Origin: Pseudopyrenochaeta lycopersici
Lineage: Eukaryota; Ascomycota; Dothideomycetes; Pleosporales; Pseudopyrenochaetaceae
NCBI GenBank assembly: GCA_003313425.1
Contig: NHZP01000008.1
Coordinates: 1,178,001-1,242,000, forward strand
Direction: 5' to 3'
Length of the DNA stretch: 64,000 nt
This document shows, in pieces, positions 1 through 11,341 of this stretch. The translations under genes were made by a program, and so were the position numbers. The notes beneath the pieces are model-generated. The model searched no databases, was not told the DNA's origin, and saw only the letters and a list, made by a program, of their open reading frames with translations. Position 1 is the first letter of the stretch. Each line of letters opens with the position of its first letter.

Positions 1-357
1 TGTTGCAACGTCGGCGACAAGCGTTCGCTAAAGCCGACGGTCACGATGATCTTGTGGTATTGCGGAGGTTCTTGCCCTTCACTGTCACCGCCCCAGATTC
101 TGCCCCTCCATGCGCCTGCGGCTCAAGCTTTAGGCTTCACCCGTAGTTTGACAGCTCAACGGCTGCAAGCTCCGTTCACTACGGCCGGCCGTGTTTTTCC
201 AAAGCATTTCATCTATTCTCTACATCTTTCACCTTGACTAAAGTGCAACCACCAAGCTACTACTGTCAACTGTGGGGCCATCGTATGCCTGCAGTGGACA
301 AGGTTGAACCGCCCACCCTGACGCAGCGTCGCCTAACCTGACGGCGTTGACGGCCCA
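1..357. other. upstream region of the E2 gene
   Basis: No convincing gene is visible. Short open frames here have no family resemblance. The stretch probably contains the promoter and 5' leader of the E2 gene that starts at 358, and possibly the end of a neighbour outside the window. Confidence 0.4.
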
Positions 358-1722
358 ATGTCGAATCAATCTATCCTCAGGATCACCCGCGAGCTGGGCG
401 AGATCCAGCGAGGGTCTGATCTCTCCCTTGCCGTTGCATGCCGCGATATCGACGTACGCCATGTGCGCGCTCTGATAATAGGCCCCCCTGACACGCCTTA
501 CGAATTCGGATACTTCGAGTTCGCGGTCAAATTCACGAGAGACTATCCTACAAAAGCGCCGAATGTAACCGCCATCACTACGAATGGTGGGCGAACGCGG
601 TTCAACCCAAATATCTACGCTGGAGGCAAGGTCTGCCTGTCGATTCTTGGGTAAGATTTGGAAGATGTTTCATATAACAGAATACTAATCAAGAGCAGTA
701 CATGGCGTGGTGAGCGAGGCGAAGAATGGTCGTCTGCGCAAGGTCTTGAATCTATCCTCATTTCCATTCAAAGCCTCATGTCCACGAACCCATACGAGAA
801 TGAGCCAGGCTTCGAGGACGCGAACTCCGATTACGACAAAAAGAACCAGGAGGCCTATGTTGCCAAGATTCAGCATGAGTCGCTGCGCATTTCTGTCGTC
901 GAGAGGCTAGAGGAGTATCTAGGCATCGATCGAGAGCGCCCTGGCGTGACGGTATACAACGCTGAGGAGGACTATCAGTCAAGCCGAGACGACGCACCAT
1001 TCGAACCGTTCAAGGACCTTTGCAAACGACGGTTCTTGTGGTATTACCAGTCCTATCTGACTCGAGTAGACGAGGCAGCTAAGAAGCATAAGGAGGGAGA
1101 TCGCTTCGAGAAGATGCCGTTCGAGGGGCCAGGAAACACCATGGAGGGCACATTCCAGTACGCGTCCCTACGGGAACGCCTCGTGAAGATCTTTGAAATG
1201 CTGAACAAAGAAATGGAGGGTTGGGCTTTGGAAGGTCTGTCAGCCGTTCAGAAAGAGATGAGCATCGCCAGCAACCTCCAGCGTCAGTACGAGCAGATTG
1301 TGGAGAAATACAAAAAAAATGATGCCGTTACGCTTGACCTAGATCTAGTTGACAAGAACCCGTTCGTGTGGCAGTTGGTCCTGTTTGGTCGCCCTATGAC
1401 CAATCTTGACGGAGGCATGTTCAGGATCATGCTCTATATCAGCCCAAAATTTCCGGACGTCTTACCTCGCATCAAGTTTGAGACGCCAATCTTCCACCAC
1501 CGCGTATCACCTGACGGAATTCTCTGCTACGATGCTACACGTAAAGACGATATGCGGTCACACATCGAAGCTATCATATCCGCTATCGAGGAGGAATCAC
1601 CAGCCTATGATCCGCGAACTCTCGTTCACCCGGAGGCGGCGAAGCTGTTCTGGGGCGCTCCTGATGAGAAGAAGGCGTATAATCGTCGCTTGCGACGCTC
1701 TGTGCAGGATAGTGCTGAGTAA
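358..1722 (+). CDS. Ubiquitin-conjugating enzyme E2, UBE2Z-like, with a second C-terminal UBC fold
   Basis: Two exons, 358-650 and 699-1722, give about 438 aa; the 48-nt intron has a TACTAAT-like branch site. The first UBC fold carries FNPNIY (HPN-type motif), then GKVCLSILGTW with the likely catalytic Cys93, and LISIQSLM..NPYENEPG, close to human UBE2Z. A charged linker with coiled-coil character follows. Residues about 310-438 form a second UBC-like fold (NPFVWQLVLFGRPMT, YISPKFPDVLPRIKFETP, FHHRVSPDGILCYDA) with its own cysteine near residue 374. Known: E2 enzymes take ubiquitin or a ubiquitin-like protein from an E1 as a thioester. Inferred: both folds may be active, or the second may be structural. 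The ATG at 358 starts exactly at the fold. The gene lies near an E2-binding E3-type gene at 3996. Confidence 0.9.
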
Positions 1723-2432
1723 GGATTCACCCCATCGGTCTGAACGAGGTCCACCCTAGCGACTATTGTGTTATCAAGCAATGCTAGATCATGTACTTTG
1801 GCCGCCGGCTAGAGCATGGGCGTTGTGCCGTATTTTTTGAGTATACGCTGACCAAGATCTCAGGAACTGCTTTTGAGCCAGTCTGCACCCTATGGCAGAA
1901 ACTCAATTCCAACGGCCGACAGATTCAAGAATGATATTACATGATACCCCAAGCCGTACCTCTCGGAGGGGTTTACGGCTCGCATATTTGGCGTTCACGG
2001 ATGGCATGGCACATCAGCGCCCACACTATGGCGTTACTTCACGATAGTCCTTTCAAAGTAATAATGGTAAACAATCGCGTCATGATGTAGTCTGGCTTTG
2101 CAGTTGTATGTGAATTCTGAGCACCAGGTAGAAGGTGGGTGAAATCATGCCACTCCGACTGTACTAGGGGATGCCAACTTGATCCCAAGCAAGCGGTAGC
2201 GCAAGAATATAGCAGTCTTAGGCATTTACTATCTTTCTCAGTGGTCAGTAGCTTAGGATCTTTTAGATATACAGCCTTTGCCATCATGTGAATTCATGGG
2301 TCGAAGACCCTGGTAAATTGCGGGGGCCAAATCGAAGTTCGCCTGGGCGCGGAGACTGATCGACCGAGCTCTCCCCATAACAATTTCCCATTGCTCTTTC
2401 CACCACCAATTCCTGTCGCAACACTATACATT
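1723..2432. other. intergenic, no gene seen
   Basis: About 700 nt between two co-directional genes. It should hold the 3' UTR of the E2 gene and the promoter of ERG26. Nothing else is supported. Confidence 0.4.
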
Positions 2433-3600
2433 ATGTCGCGTGCGGAATATCCACCATCACTGGGAAAGGTCGTCGTCGTTGGGGGTTGCGGGTTTTTGGG
2501 CGGGCACATCGTAGACCTTCTCGTCAAGCGCCATCCACAGACACAGGTCGCTGTACTCGACTTACGGACCAATTCGAATCGTAACGCCAGCCCTAATGTC
2601 TCATACCACAATGGCGACATTACCGACGTTGCCGCGATGAAAGCCTTTTTTTCCCAGATCAGACCAGACGCTGTCATTCATACCGCTTCTCCACATTTCG
2701 ACTTGAAGCCTGAGATTCACGACAAGGTCAATGTTGGTGGAACCAAGAATTTGCTGGAAGCCGCGAAAAATGCCGGAGTAAAAGCGTTTGTATACACAAG
2801 TTCGGCTAGCGTCATTCTTGATGCTGTAACGGAGCTTGTCAACGCGGACGAGAGGTGGCCACTGGTCACTGGAAAGGCACAGCCGGAGCACTACACTACC
2901 ACCAAGGTGAGAGGTCAATTGATGATACAACCAGACTCACTCCTGACCCAATTCACAGGCCTACGCAGAGACAGCTGTACTCGAAGCAAACCGTAAGCCA
3001 GAGAACTTCCTGACATGTGCCATCCGCCCTGCTGGCATCTTCGGCGAAGGCGACGTACAGCTTCTTCCCAAAATGGTCACCGCCTACCGCAAAGGCCAGA
3101 CCAAGTTCCAAGTCGGCGATAACAACAACATCTTTGACTTTACCTACGTCGGAAATGTTGCCCACGCCCACCTGCTCGCCGCTACTGCCCTCTTGCAAAC
3201 ACACAAACTCTTGCCCACTGTCCCTCTCGACACCGAGCGTGTGGATGGCGAGGCTTTCTTCATTACCAACTGCGAGCCAGTATACTTTTGGGACTTTGCA
3301 CGTGCCGTATGGCACGAGGCTGGCGATCGGCTTCCACTGAGTTCAGTGTGGCATCTTGGAGCGGACTTTGCGTGGACGATTGGGACGATATTGGAGTATG
3401 CGTTCTGGGTTTTGGGGAAGACTCCAAATCTGACAAGGGCTCAAGTTAGGTATAGCAGTATGAGCAAGTACCATAGTATCACGAAGGCGAGACAACGGCT
3501 GGGTTATGAGCCGATCGTTCATCTGCATGACGGAATCAAGAGGGGGGTGAGGTACATTTTGGAGCAGGAGGAGAAAGCAAGTCAGAAGAAGGGTCAGTAA
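2433..3600 (+). CDS. ERG26: Sterol-4-alpha-carboxylate 3-dehydrogenase (decarboxylating)
   Basis: Exons 2433-2906 and 2959-3600 (52-nt intron) encode 371 aa. The N-terminus has the extended SDR Rossmann signature GGCGFLGGHIV (about residues 16-26), followed by NGDITD and the NVGGTKNLLEAA helix. The catalytic YxxxK is YTTTK (Tyr154, Lys158) and sits exactly at the splice junction, followed by AYAETAVLEAN. RPAGIFGEGD and the conserved DNNNIFDFTYVGNVAHAH of the 3-beta-HSD family come next. Known: ERG26 removes the C4 carboxyl group and oxidises the 3-hydroxyl during C4 demethylation in ergosterol synthesis, in the ER with ERG25, ERG27 and ERG28. The first in-frame ATG is 2433. A hydrophobic C-terminal stretch (about residues 300-325) may aid membrane association. 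Some 3-beta-HSD relatives look similar, but the overall match favours ERG26. Confidence 0.9.
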
Positions 3601-3995
3601 GATTTAACTAAGACGGATGGATGTGTTGGAGAGCTCCATCTCAAGTAGGGCCGAAGACAATCCAGATGTACTTTTCGCGTATAGTTTAATGTAATCAAGC
3701 CTGGCGAATGTGAGCGCTTTTCCCAATGTCTAGCCGGCCACATCTGTGAGCGCCTTGCTTTAATAACTACTGGAAACAATGCTGCAAAGCTTTCAATTGC
3801 AACTAAATTATAGACAAGCGATAATGAGGTCGACAAGAGTCGTCCTCGAAAAGCAGCCTTGACGGTCTTCTCGAAGCGGTTAGATCTTCCTTACCAGACC
3901 CACTTCGGCTCCCTTTGACATTTGTCAAGGCGCGAAGTTCGCGACTTCACCAGACCCCGCGCTCAAGTCGTCGCTATGGCGCGCAACCACCCAGT

Positions 3996-5781
3996 ATGTC
4001 GCGCCCGGTGTTGCCCGAGTCAGCATACGAAGCTCTCGGTCTGTCCTCTGATACAGTCAAAATCCTGATGAATCCCAAGCCGGAACCCACGAAATATGCT
4101 GCACCGAATCTACTCCAGAGTGAGGAGGACAATGCTAGACCCATGGAACCGAATGAGACGTTGATAACACTCTACTCGGAGCTTCTGCTTCATGTACGGA
4201 CTGTTACGCTCTTCGCATCGCTGCGTACGAATTACAATCGCGAAACGAAGGCGACGTTGTCTGCCGATGGATCATGCGTCACCGTATCGCATGAGGGGCA
4301 CGCAGCGACTATACGGCTTCCTATCAATGTCAAAGGAGGAGGCGATGCAGCGCTATCATTGCCGTCGCAGCCACCGAGCAAGGAGTTGACATTGCGTTTG
4401 CAGATGGAGGAAAAGGAGAGAAGCGATCTTTTGAGCTCCCTACACGGAGAGGAGCGCAAAGCCAACATAGTGCCTTGGAATGGGACCTCATTAAGCCAGA
4501 GATGCAATAATGAGGTTGCATGCAAGAGTTGCGGAGGAATCGTTGTTCCACAAGGCACGATCGCGCAATGGAGGGATCTGCCAAATGAGAACTGGGCCGA
4601 GATGATGGACTTTTGGCACTGCCATAAACCAGACGAACACCACTTGCTTGATCACACGCATGATGCAGTCGTCGGCCAGAAAGGCTATGCAGCAGGCAAT
4701 CGACTGCAAGCTGTCAAAGGTGTGGGCTTCGTAGACTTGACGAGCTTTCTATTTCATGAGAATGATTGTCATGGCGCTCAGGTAAGAAAACGCATCTTCT
4801 CTTTCGAGTCTGTAGAAACCTGTACACTTTTCACTCCGTTATGACGCGGCGCGTCCGGGCGCAAAGAAGGCGATTTGGCCTGCTCCATGGCATTATCGTC
4901 GATACAATCGCCCTAAAACAATAGGCTTATACGCGAACTCTCCAAACGGGATGTACCTTCTTCCATAGGTAGATGGGTCGCCGGTATTGTTGAGCAAGCG
5001 ACTTGTCGTTTCACTGTCTTTATACCCTTAGACCATTGGGGCTGGCAGGATAAGGCTCATGCTACATTTGCAAATGCGCTAGTATAATTTATTCACATGT
5101 AGCATACGTGCTAATATCGTTCAGAACGACTCTAAACAAAGTCTGCAACAAAACTCAATTGTATGCAAGCGTTGCAACCACACACTTGGCTATCAAGACG
5201 AGACTACTGATGGCTGGCGGATTCAAAAATGGTGTACGAGTATCATGTCATCTCCCTCATCAAGCCCACCTGCCACATACAGCACACAAAAGTGGATCTC
5301 GGTTCGGCTCCTGTATCTGATTGAGAACTCTGGTCTCCGCAAATTCCACATCCATCCTCCTATTACCTCCAACATTTCCTCTTCTTCGCCTTCGACATCA
5401 ATTGGTGATTCACAAACATCTACTCCTTCGCTTCTCCTATGGGTCTTCACACCTGACCTCCTCTTCTCGTCTTCTATCCCCTCGCCAACACGCCGTGATC
5501 CTACGCGCTCGCTCAAAGTTTTCTACAAGGAGCAAACATGGCAGCCGCCCAAACCAGGTGAACCCGAAAGTGCGACTACCGAGGATGTTTACTTCACGGA
5601 GGACTTGTTTCAGGAATTACTTAGGGCGCTGGAAGAGAGCCAAGGCCTTTTGCCTCCGACGGCGAGGAAGTTCCAGGGATGGAATGTTGGGCTTTTGGAG
5701 AGGTTTGATGTTGGTGATTTTCCGAGATTTGGTGATGCAAACGAAGAACCGGAAAGGAAGACACAAGACGACGATGGATAG
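3996..5781 (+). CDS. HECT-like E2-binding E3 ubiquitin ligase family (HECT_2 / UBE3D-like)
   Basis: Exons 3996-4781 and 5125-5781 give about 480 aa. Exon 1 contains LYSELLLHVRTVTLFASL near the start, the CKSCGG metal-ligand pair, WRDLPNENWAEMMDFWHCHKP and HENDCH. Exon 2 begins with VCKRCNHTLGYQDE and GWRIQKW, and ends with the LLLWVFTPDLLFSSS and KVFYKEQ blocks of the family's C-terminus. These segments match the family described as ubiquitin-conjugating-enzyme-binding proteins with HECT-like activity (human UBE3D; yeast Ipa1 is related). The 343-nt intron is long for this genome, but it has a clean GTAAG donor, a GCTAAT branch site about 10 nt from the CAG acceptor, and both junctions keep phase 0. 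No in-frame ATG precedes 3996. A C-terminal acidic tail closes the protein. Confidence 0.85.
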
Positions 5782-7201
5782 GATAGGCAGCAACATCATA
5801 TTTTCTAGCTTCCAAAAAAAGAATCCTACGATTCGCTCTGCTCCGGGATCATAATCCATCGTCACCTACATTTCTTCTATTCGCGCCTTCTTCTATCATT
5901 CAATTCCGTGTTTCCACTTATGAGGCTCATTTACTTAGGCCTTGTTCTAAACCACAGTCTCTTTTGGTGAAAGACTGGGTCCGGACGGCCGAGATATAAG
6001 GAGTATACGTACCACTTACCCAGCCCTATCACTGTGTAAACCACCGCGTGTAAAACTCATCTAATAGCCGACGGTAGCCTGACTCTGCTTCGTTCAATCA
6101 TGGTCATTGAAATCTTGAGCTCTCAGCATACTTCATTCATCTTCTGCTTCCAGCCTTGCTCTTCCTGTGTGGTGTGTAGAGTAATTCCAGGCCTGCTCCA
6201 GATCACGCACGTGAAACTTCATACGCTCTCTAAATGCCCAGTAAGTCTACTTCAAAGTCTTTCTACCATGGTAGATGTACCAGGCTCAATAGTATGTATA
6301 CCTTCACTAAAAGTATGCGTTGTACGAGAGGCTGGGGGAGATTTTGCTTCTCAAGTTTTAGATCTCTCATCTCTTTCGTAGTACCATCTCCTTGGACCTC
6401 AGTTGAGGCTCTTCATATACAGACTTCGAAGGCAGACTCTTGAAATCAATTGGTTCCATTTGCGTGCTCTGAGGAAATTGGGTGGACTTTTTTCTTTTCT
6501 CTCTCCTTTTCTTTTTTTATCCACGTTATTGGCCCGCTGTACTTTATTCTAGATGAGCATCGTCTTCTTCTGATGATCGCTCGGCCTCAAGGTGGATGTT
6601 CCTAATGGCCACGAAGAAATCAGGCGTGTTGCAAGCTAACTATTAGCATAATCTGGCTTTTGTGGTGTTCAACAGATACATGGATTTATGGAATTATCAA
6701 CTGAGAGTATCCTTTAGCAAGTAGCAGGATACAGAGGAGGAGGAGGAGGAGGAGATGAGGCGCAGTGACTCAGCCTATCCATATGTTTAAACAGGGCAGA
6801 CTACTTATCGAATAGCTAGAACCCTAATGAAGAATTTTAATCGTAATCAATCAAATATCAAAGTTCAACTCTCGCATTGTCGAATCCACTTGGATTCATA
6901 CTCTGTTATTTCCCCCCTTCTGCATCCAGAATGATCCCCATGCCCATTGAGAACGTTTGTTGAAGCTACGATTTGTCATCCTGCGTTTCGCGTATTCAGC
7001 ACATAATATAATGGACAATGAATTGGGAAGAAATCGAAGGCGTCAATTTGACATTCTGCCAGCGCACACTGCGCTTTTGACACTGCAGAGTGCTCATGTA
7101 AAAGCGCGAGCAATGTTAGGATCAATGGACATGATGGCAGTAGATCAGTAGAACGCTAGAATATCATTGGCAATGAACGTCTAATGTTCCCATGACTTAG
7201 C
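5782..7201. other. intergenic, gene-free
   Basis: The stretch holds the 3' ends of the HECT_2 gene (+) and of the 2EXR gene (-), which converge here. Only short unsupported frames are present. It includes a GAG microsatellite at 6734-6754. Confidence 0.45.
6734..6754. repeat. GAG trinucleotide microsatellite
   Basis: Seven perfect GAG units in non-coding DNA, directly visible. Such tracts are often polymorphic in length between strains. Confidence 0.9.
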
Positions 7202-8020
7202 CTATCTATAATTTTCGACTTTAGTTTTCGGCAGGCGGCGATAGAAAACTACATGTACTCCGCTATGAGATATCTCTTTCGCCCACGCTTCAACGCCGAT
7301 TTCCCATGGACTTTGTGCAGCGTATCCCTTGTAAGCAGTCGCTTCTTCTTCAAAATTCGTAATTAAATGCTGTGTGGCAACCTCAATGCGTTTGAGATTG
7401 GGAAAGTACTTAAGACCGGGTAGCCACATAGCCTCGTTAGATCCATTCGAGTAGAGTCGGACATTCTCAATCAATGAAAGTGCATCAGGCCTCCGGCCCT
7501 TCCAAACCTCCAGGTCTCTAAAGGCATTACTGTAACGAAAATTGTTCAAGGAGAAAACCAGAGCATGAGCTTCAGAATATATCTGGCGACAGACTAGAAG
7601 GAGCTGAAGTACGCCGCGCTCTCGATCGATCATTTTGTAGCCTGGCCCTGGGGGTGTAATGCAGCGTGCTATTTCTCCAATACAGACACCTTCTCGAGAA
7701 GTCAAGAAGATGCTTTTCCCACCGAGGGCATACTCGTATATATGGTTTCGCAGCTCCGCAGGGAGCTCCAGAAAAGGGGAAACAGTGTTGTTTCGCGGTT
7801 TGCTATTCAGAGTCAATATCAAGTCACTCTACGCTAAGTTTGGGTCGCTGTCTCACGTTCCCAGGTACTGCTCTTCCAATATGTCATTTGTGGGAGGCTG
7901 AACATCTACGTGGGCAGGGCTCTCCCGTCGTATGACCTGAAGCTTTGACTTGGACCTGAGTCGTAATCTACACCCACCAAAAAACCGGAACCTATTGGTA
8001 CTAACGTTTGATGTGGCCAT
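7202..8020 (-). CDS. 2EXR-domain (F-box-like) protein
   Basis: The main exon, 7202-7828 on the minus strand, encodes FLELPAELRNHIYEYAL, then LLLVCRQIYSEAHALVFSLNNF and a C-terminal half with LPGLKYFPNLKRIEV. This is the typical layout of the fungal 2EXR/F-box-like family: an LPxELRxxIYxxAL helix first and an LLxVCRQIYxEA helix later. No in-frame ATG precedes the first block in the exon. I propose a 15-nt first exon (8020-8006, Met-Ala-Thr-Ser-Asn) with a GTTAGT donor and a GTAG acceptor ending at 7829, which preserves phase; this junction is tentative. Function of the family is unknown; an SCF-type adaptor role is only suggested by the F-box-like helix. A second, broken member of the family lies at 15.7 kb. 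Confidence 0.6.
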
Positions 8021-8871
8021 CTTTGTGTTTACGAGAACAGTGTGAGTGCAGTTGAAGCCCCAAATTCGATCACGATCCTCACGAGTTAAAGTTTCTGCCA
8101 AGGCTGAAGCCTGCTGAAGGGCCAATGAACCGAAGTGGGGCAATAAGCAAGGCTCGTAATTGAACCGCAAGGCGAACTTTGTTGTCAGGTATGTGAAGCC
8201 TTCTGATTAGAGGAAGAGGCCAATGAGAGCAAATCTCTACGCAGCGTTGGCACCCTGTCAGTTCAGCCTGTTCACTCTTTACGTACATTTTCAATTGTCA
8301 CTTAAGTGCTAGCCTTGCCCTAGATTTCTCTCCTTGGATCTTAAAGAATATTCGGTATGATATAGAATAACTTATATATCAAATATTTCCTAGCTATTAG
8401 TATTTATGATGCTAGTATCTAATGCTGTATGCAAACATGATACCATGATCATCCTTTCCTTGCTGAGCTCAAACTTTTGATTGGAAAATACGGCGATTAG
8501 AAAGCGGTAGAGTGCCTTGAAAATCACACTCAAGCAGAGGCTTTTGAATGCTGAACCGAGGAATAAGGGGAGCTCCAAGCTATTCTATGGTGACAACAGA
8601 TTTTATATTTTAAGAACTTAGTTCTCACAGCGTAGAAACTTATTATTTTTCCCGTAATCTCTCTTTGAGAAGTAACACATTTCGTCATCCACTGACTGTT
8701 GGGATAAAATCAACTGCATCGTTACCGCTGGTATGACTCCGGTGCTGCCTAGAGCTGAAGGCTATGTTTAGTTGTATAATCCTTCGATCCGAAGTATCCG
8801 AATTTCTCCCACTATATAATATCAAAGTTTGGTCATTCAATCCAACTTTTATGTTTATTTGACACAATTGT
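8021..8871. other. AT-rich intergenic, no gene seen
   Basis: Short AT-rich stretch between two minus-strand genes. It probably contains the 2EXR promoter and the 3' UTR of the secreted-protein gene. No supported coding frame. Confidence 0.4.
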
Positions 8872-9479
8872 TTAAGGTGGCGTAGCAGTAACGGTTGTAC
8901 TCGTCAACTGTGCACAATCTTGTCCTTGCGGGTCAACCGTGATCTCCGCCCTTGCATTATGTCCACTCTGGCACGCACCGCTCGCACTGACTAGTTGCCC
9001 ATTTGTAAATGCAACAGGATCCAGATTAGGATCAGAGCAGTCCTGCGCTAAGAAAGTTGTTCCGTTGAAGCCAACGCACGCGTCCGTGTTTACCTAGGTA
9101 CAAAAACGTTAGCTAACACGACACATAAGCCATACAATAAGGATGATTTACGAGATCTGGACGAAATCCGTTGGAGAAACCGCGTTGAACATTAAGAACG
9201 TTTGTGCCAGCTATCGTGGAGGGGTTGAGTTGCCTGTCGGCGGCCTCGTTTACACAAGCTGCATCTACCATTTCCCCTGGTGGATATTAGAATTTTCCAA
9301 CAAAGATCTTGAACTTCTAATTTACCGTTATTGCGAAACGTTATGCATTCGTTTCCAGGAACGCCGTTCGTTTCTTTCAGAACCAGCGTCTGTGAACCTT
9401 TTCTCAAAGCCGCATTCTGGCGCGTGATGACACCTGCAGAGACGGTAGAGATAAGGAAAAGAGCCACACTGAACTTCAT
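8872..9479 (-). CDS. Small secreted cysteine-containing protein (effector-like)
   Basis: Minus-strand exons 9479-9326, 9276-9152 and 9093-8872 give 166 aa. The introns (49 and 58 nt) have GTAAAT donors and CAG/TAG acceptors, and all frames join. The protein starts with a clear signal peptide (MKFSVALFLISTVSA, cleavage probably just after) and then has no membrane segment. Six cysteines remain in the mature part, in the contexts NEC, AAC, DAC, QDC, GAC and QDC, enough for three disulfides. Motifs such as AGTNVLNVQRGF and CVGFNGTTFLAQDC look like a conserved fungal secreted family, but I cannot name it. Size, secretion and even cysteine number fit an effector or cell-surface protein; this is inference only. 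The neighbouring DNA is AT-rich and gene-poor. Confidence 0.75.
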
Positions 9480-10553
9480 ATTGAATGGAGTGGTCTTAGT
9501 TATCTGCTTAAATATATTATAATATGCGATGATTAAACAGGTGGGCCAGCCGGGAGAAAGAAAAATTGAGAAGTAAGGATATTTAATCGGGCTTCCTATG
9601 GTTTGCAATGATTTGGAAACTATCTGATGTGGACATTAAGGACTTTATAGCTCTCGTACACCTACTTGCAGACGAGTTTTGCTGAGGCAGAGCGGCGCTA
9701 TGACCGGGTTGACGGCGAAAAGTAAAACACACTACGCAAGGATCACAGAATGTAACGGCCGCCATCAAGACCAGGACGTTGTTACTCGAACCTCATGCAG
9801 ATTTCTTATTCGAATCTTGATGTTATCGCACTCCCAGTTGCCGTTCAGTCAACATAAAAGCATCGACTAAAGCACAGCGGAATTATAACAATATCATCTT
9901 CATCACAGTCAACTACATCTGGGTACACATGTCGATAATATGGCCCAAATCGAGAATGGGGTGCATAAGCGAGTATCGAGCAAGCAGGATTCTGATGTTT
10001 GACATACGATGTTGCGAAACTGCTTTTGAAACTAGGCACGGAAATTTGTCGCACGGCTTGTCTTTCTTTTCAGTGACATATGAGGCATAAACGGAGATGA
10101 AAGTGGAGAGCGTCAATGGTGTGCAGGCCTTTCCCGCGCGCCTTCATGATGGTGACGGTGGCATGGAGATGCTGGTGACATGGAGCTGTAAGGAGATGGT
10201 AGTTTTGGAGCACCATGCCCTAGTCCAAATTAGGTGTAGCACTAGCGCTCAGAAAATACGAGCCCCTTTGTAGGCAAATCAATCGCTTATATAACAATAA
10301 GCTGAAGACCAATACGCACGGATCCGCAATCCGTCTCGAAGTCTTGCTCCACATAGGTGGCTGTACACATGTCTAGACCGATGTCAGCCAGAAGGCGCGC
10401 TGCAGTCAGACAGCAGTTCAAGTGCTATCTCGACTCAGCAAGGTTAGTTAGGATATTTTTACTGGACAGCCACCGTACAGCAGCTATTGCCAAGGCTCTA
10501 AACGCCTGGACGCCTTCGTTGTTCTCCAGAGTTCTTCAACCAAGCCTGGCCGC

Positions 10554-10581
10554 GACGAAGGCCACGACGAAGGCCACGACG
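10554..10581. repeat. 12-bp tandem repeat, about 2.3 copies
   Basis: The unit GACGAAGGCCAC occurs twice in a row, followed by GACG. Directly visible; no function evident. Confidence 0.8.
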
Positions 10582-11119
10582 TTAAATGTAGCTCTCCTGC
10601 CATCATTGAGTCGCTGGCGACGTATTTGTCCGCAGAGATTCTGGACAATTGCTGAACAGTGAGACTATTAGAAAAGAAGTTTCGGACAAGGTTGCGGCTT
10701 AAGTTGTGTTAAAACCCAGCATATACGATAGGAAGCGGGTCGACCAGGAGCTGAAGCGTAAACACGATTAGAAAATGCCGCCAACTCACCGGCCATTCAG
10801 ATGCAGAAGACAGGCACGAGCAGAGAGTGCTGTCACGTGGCTATGACACAGCCATCCAACCGTCCTTCACCTTACAGAATGAACTCCTCGCAAGGCGACT
10901 TGACTTCCATTTTCGCAGGGTCAGTTTCGATGTTTTACTTGCTTCCTCGTGCCCCACGGTCGCGTCAATCCTTCACTACGTGCAACAGTAGTTACGGTTC
11001 CCGAATTTTGCACAGTTCGGCACTGCCTCGACATCATTTTCCTAATCTGGTATCATTCCTCAAGCCACCGCCTTCTGTGTTTAGGGGTGCGAGTTTCAAT
11101 CACAATCTGACCAGGGCCG

Positions 11120-11341
11120 ATGACACGCCAACCCAACGCCGTATTCCTACTCTTCTTTCGCGTCGTTTATCTCTCTATCTTTGCTGGTCATACAGCTTTT
11201 ACTTTTCTCGGCTTTGCGGAAATAGGGACAGCCATTGGTATGGTAGCCACTATCGTTGTAGCTGTTGGTTCTGAAATTGCGTTCGTATGTGCCAGGAGAG
11301 ACGAAGCAGAAAGGATGAAGGAACAGCGGTTCTTGGTGTGA
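11120..11341 (+). CDS. possible small membrane protein
   Basis: An ATG-started frame of 73 aa with two hydrophobic segments (about residues 7-28 and 35-54, the latter IGTAIGMVATIVVAVGSEIA) and a charged C-terminal tail (ARRDEAERMKEQ). This hydrophobic-hydrophobic-charged layout looks like a two-pass membrane protein, topology unknown. There is no recognised family, and neither neighbours nor promoter elements support it. It may be the terminal exon of a larger gene, or a chance frame. Confidence 0.3.
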   Translation: MTRQPNAVFLLFFRVVYLSIFAGHTAFTFLGFAEIGTAIGMVATIVVAVGSEIAFVCARRDEAERMKEQRFLV

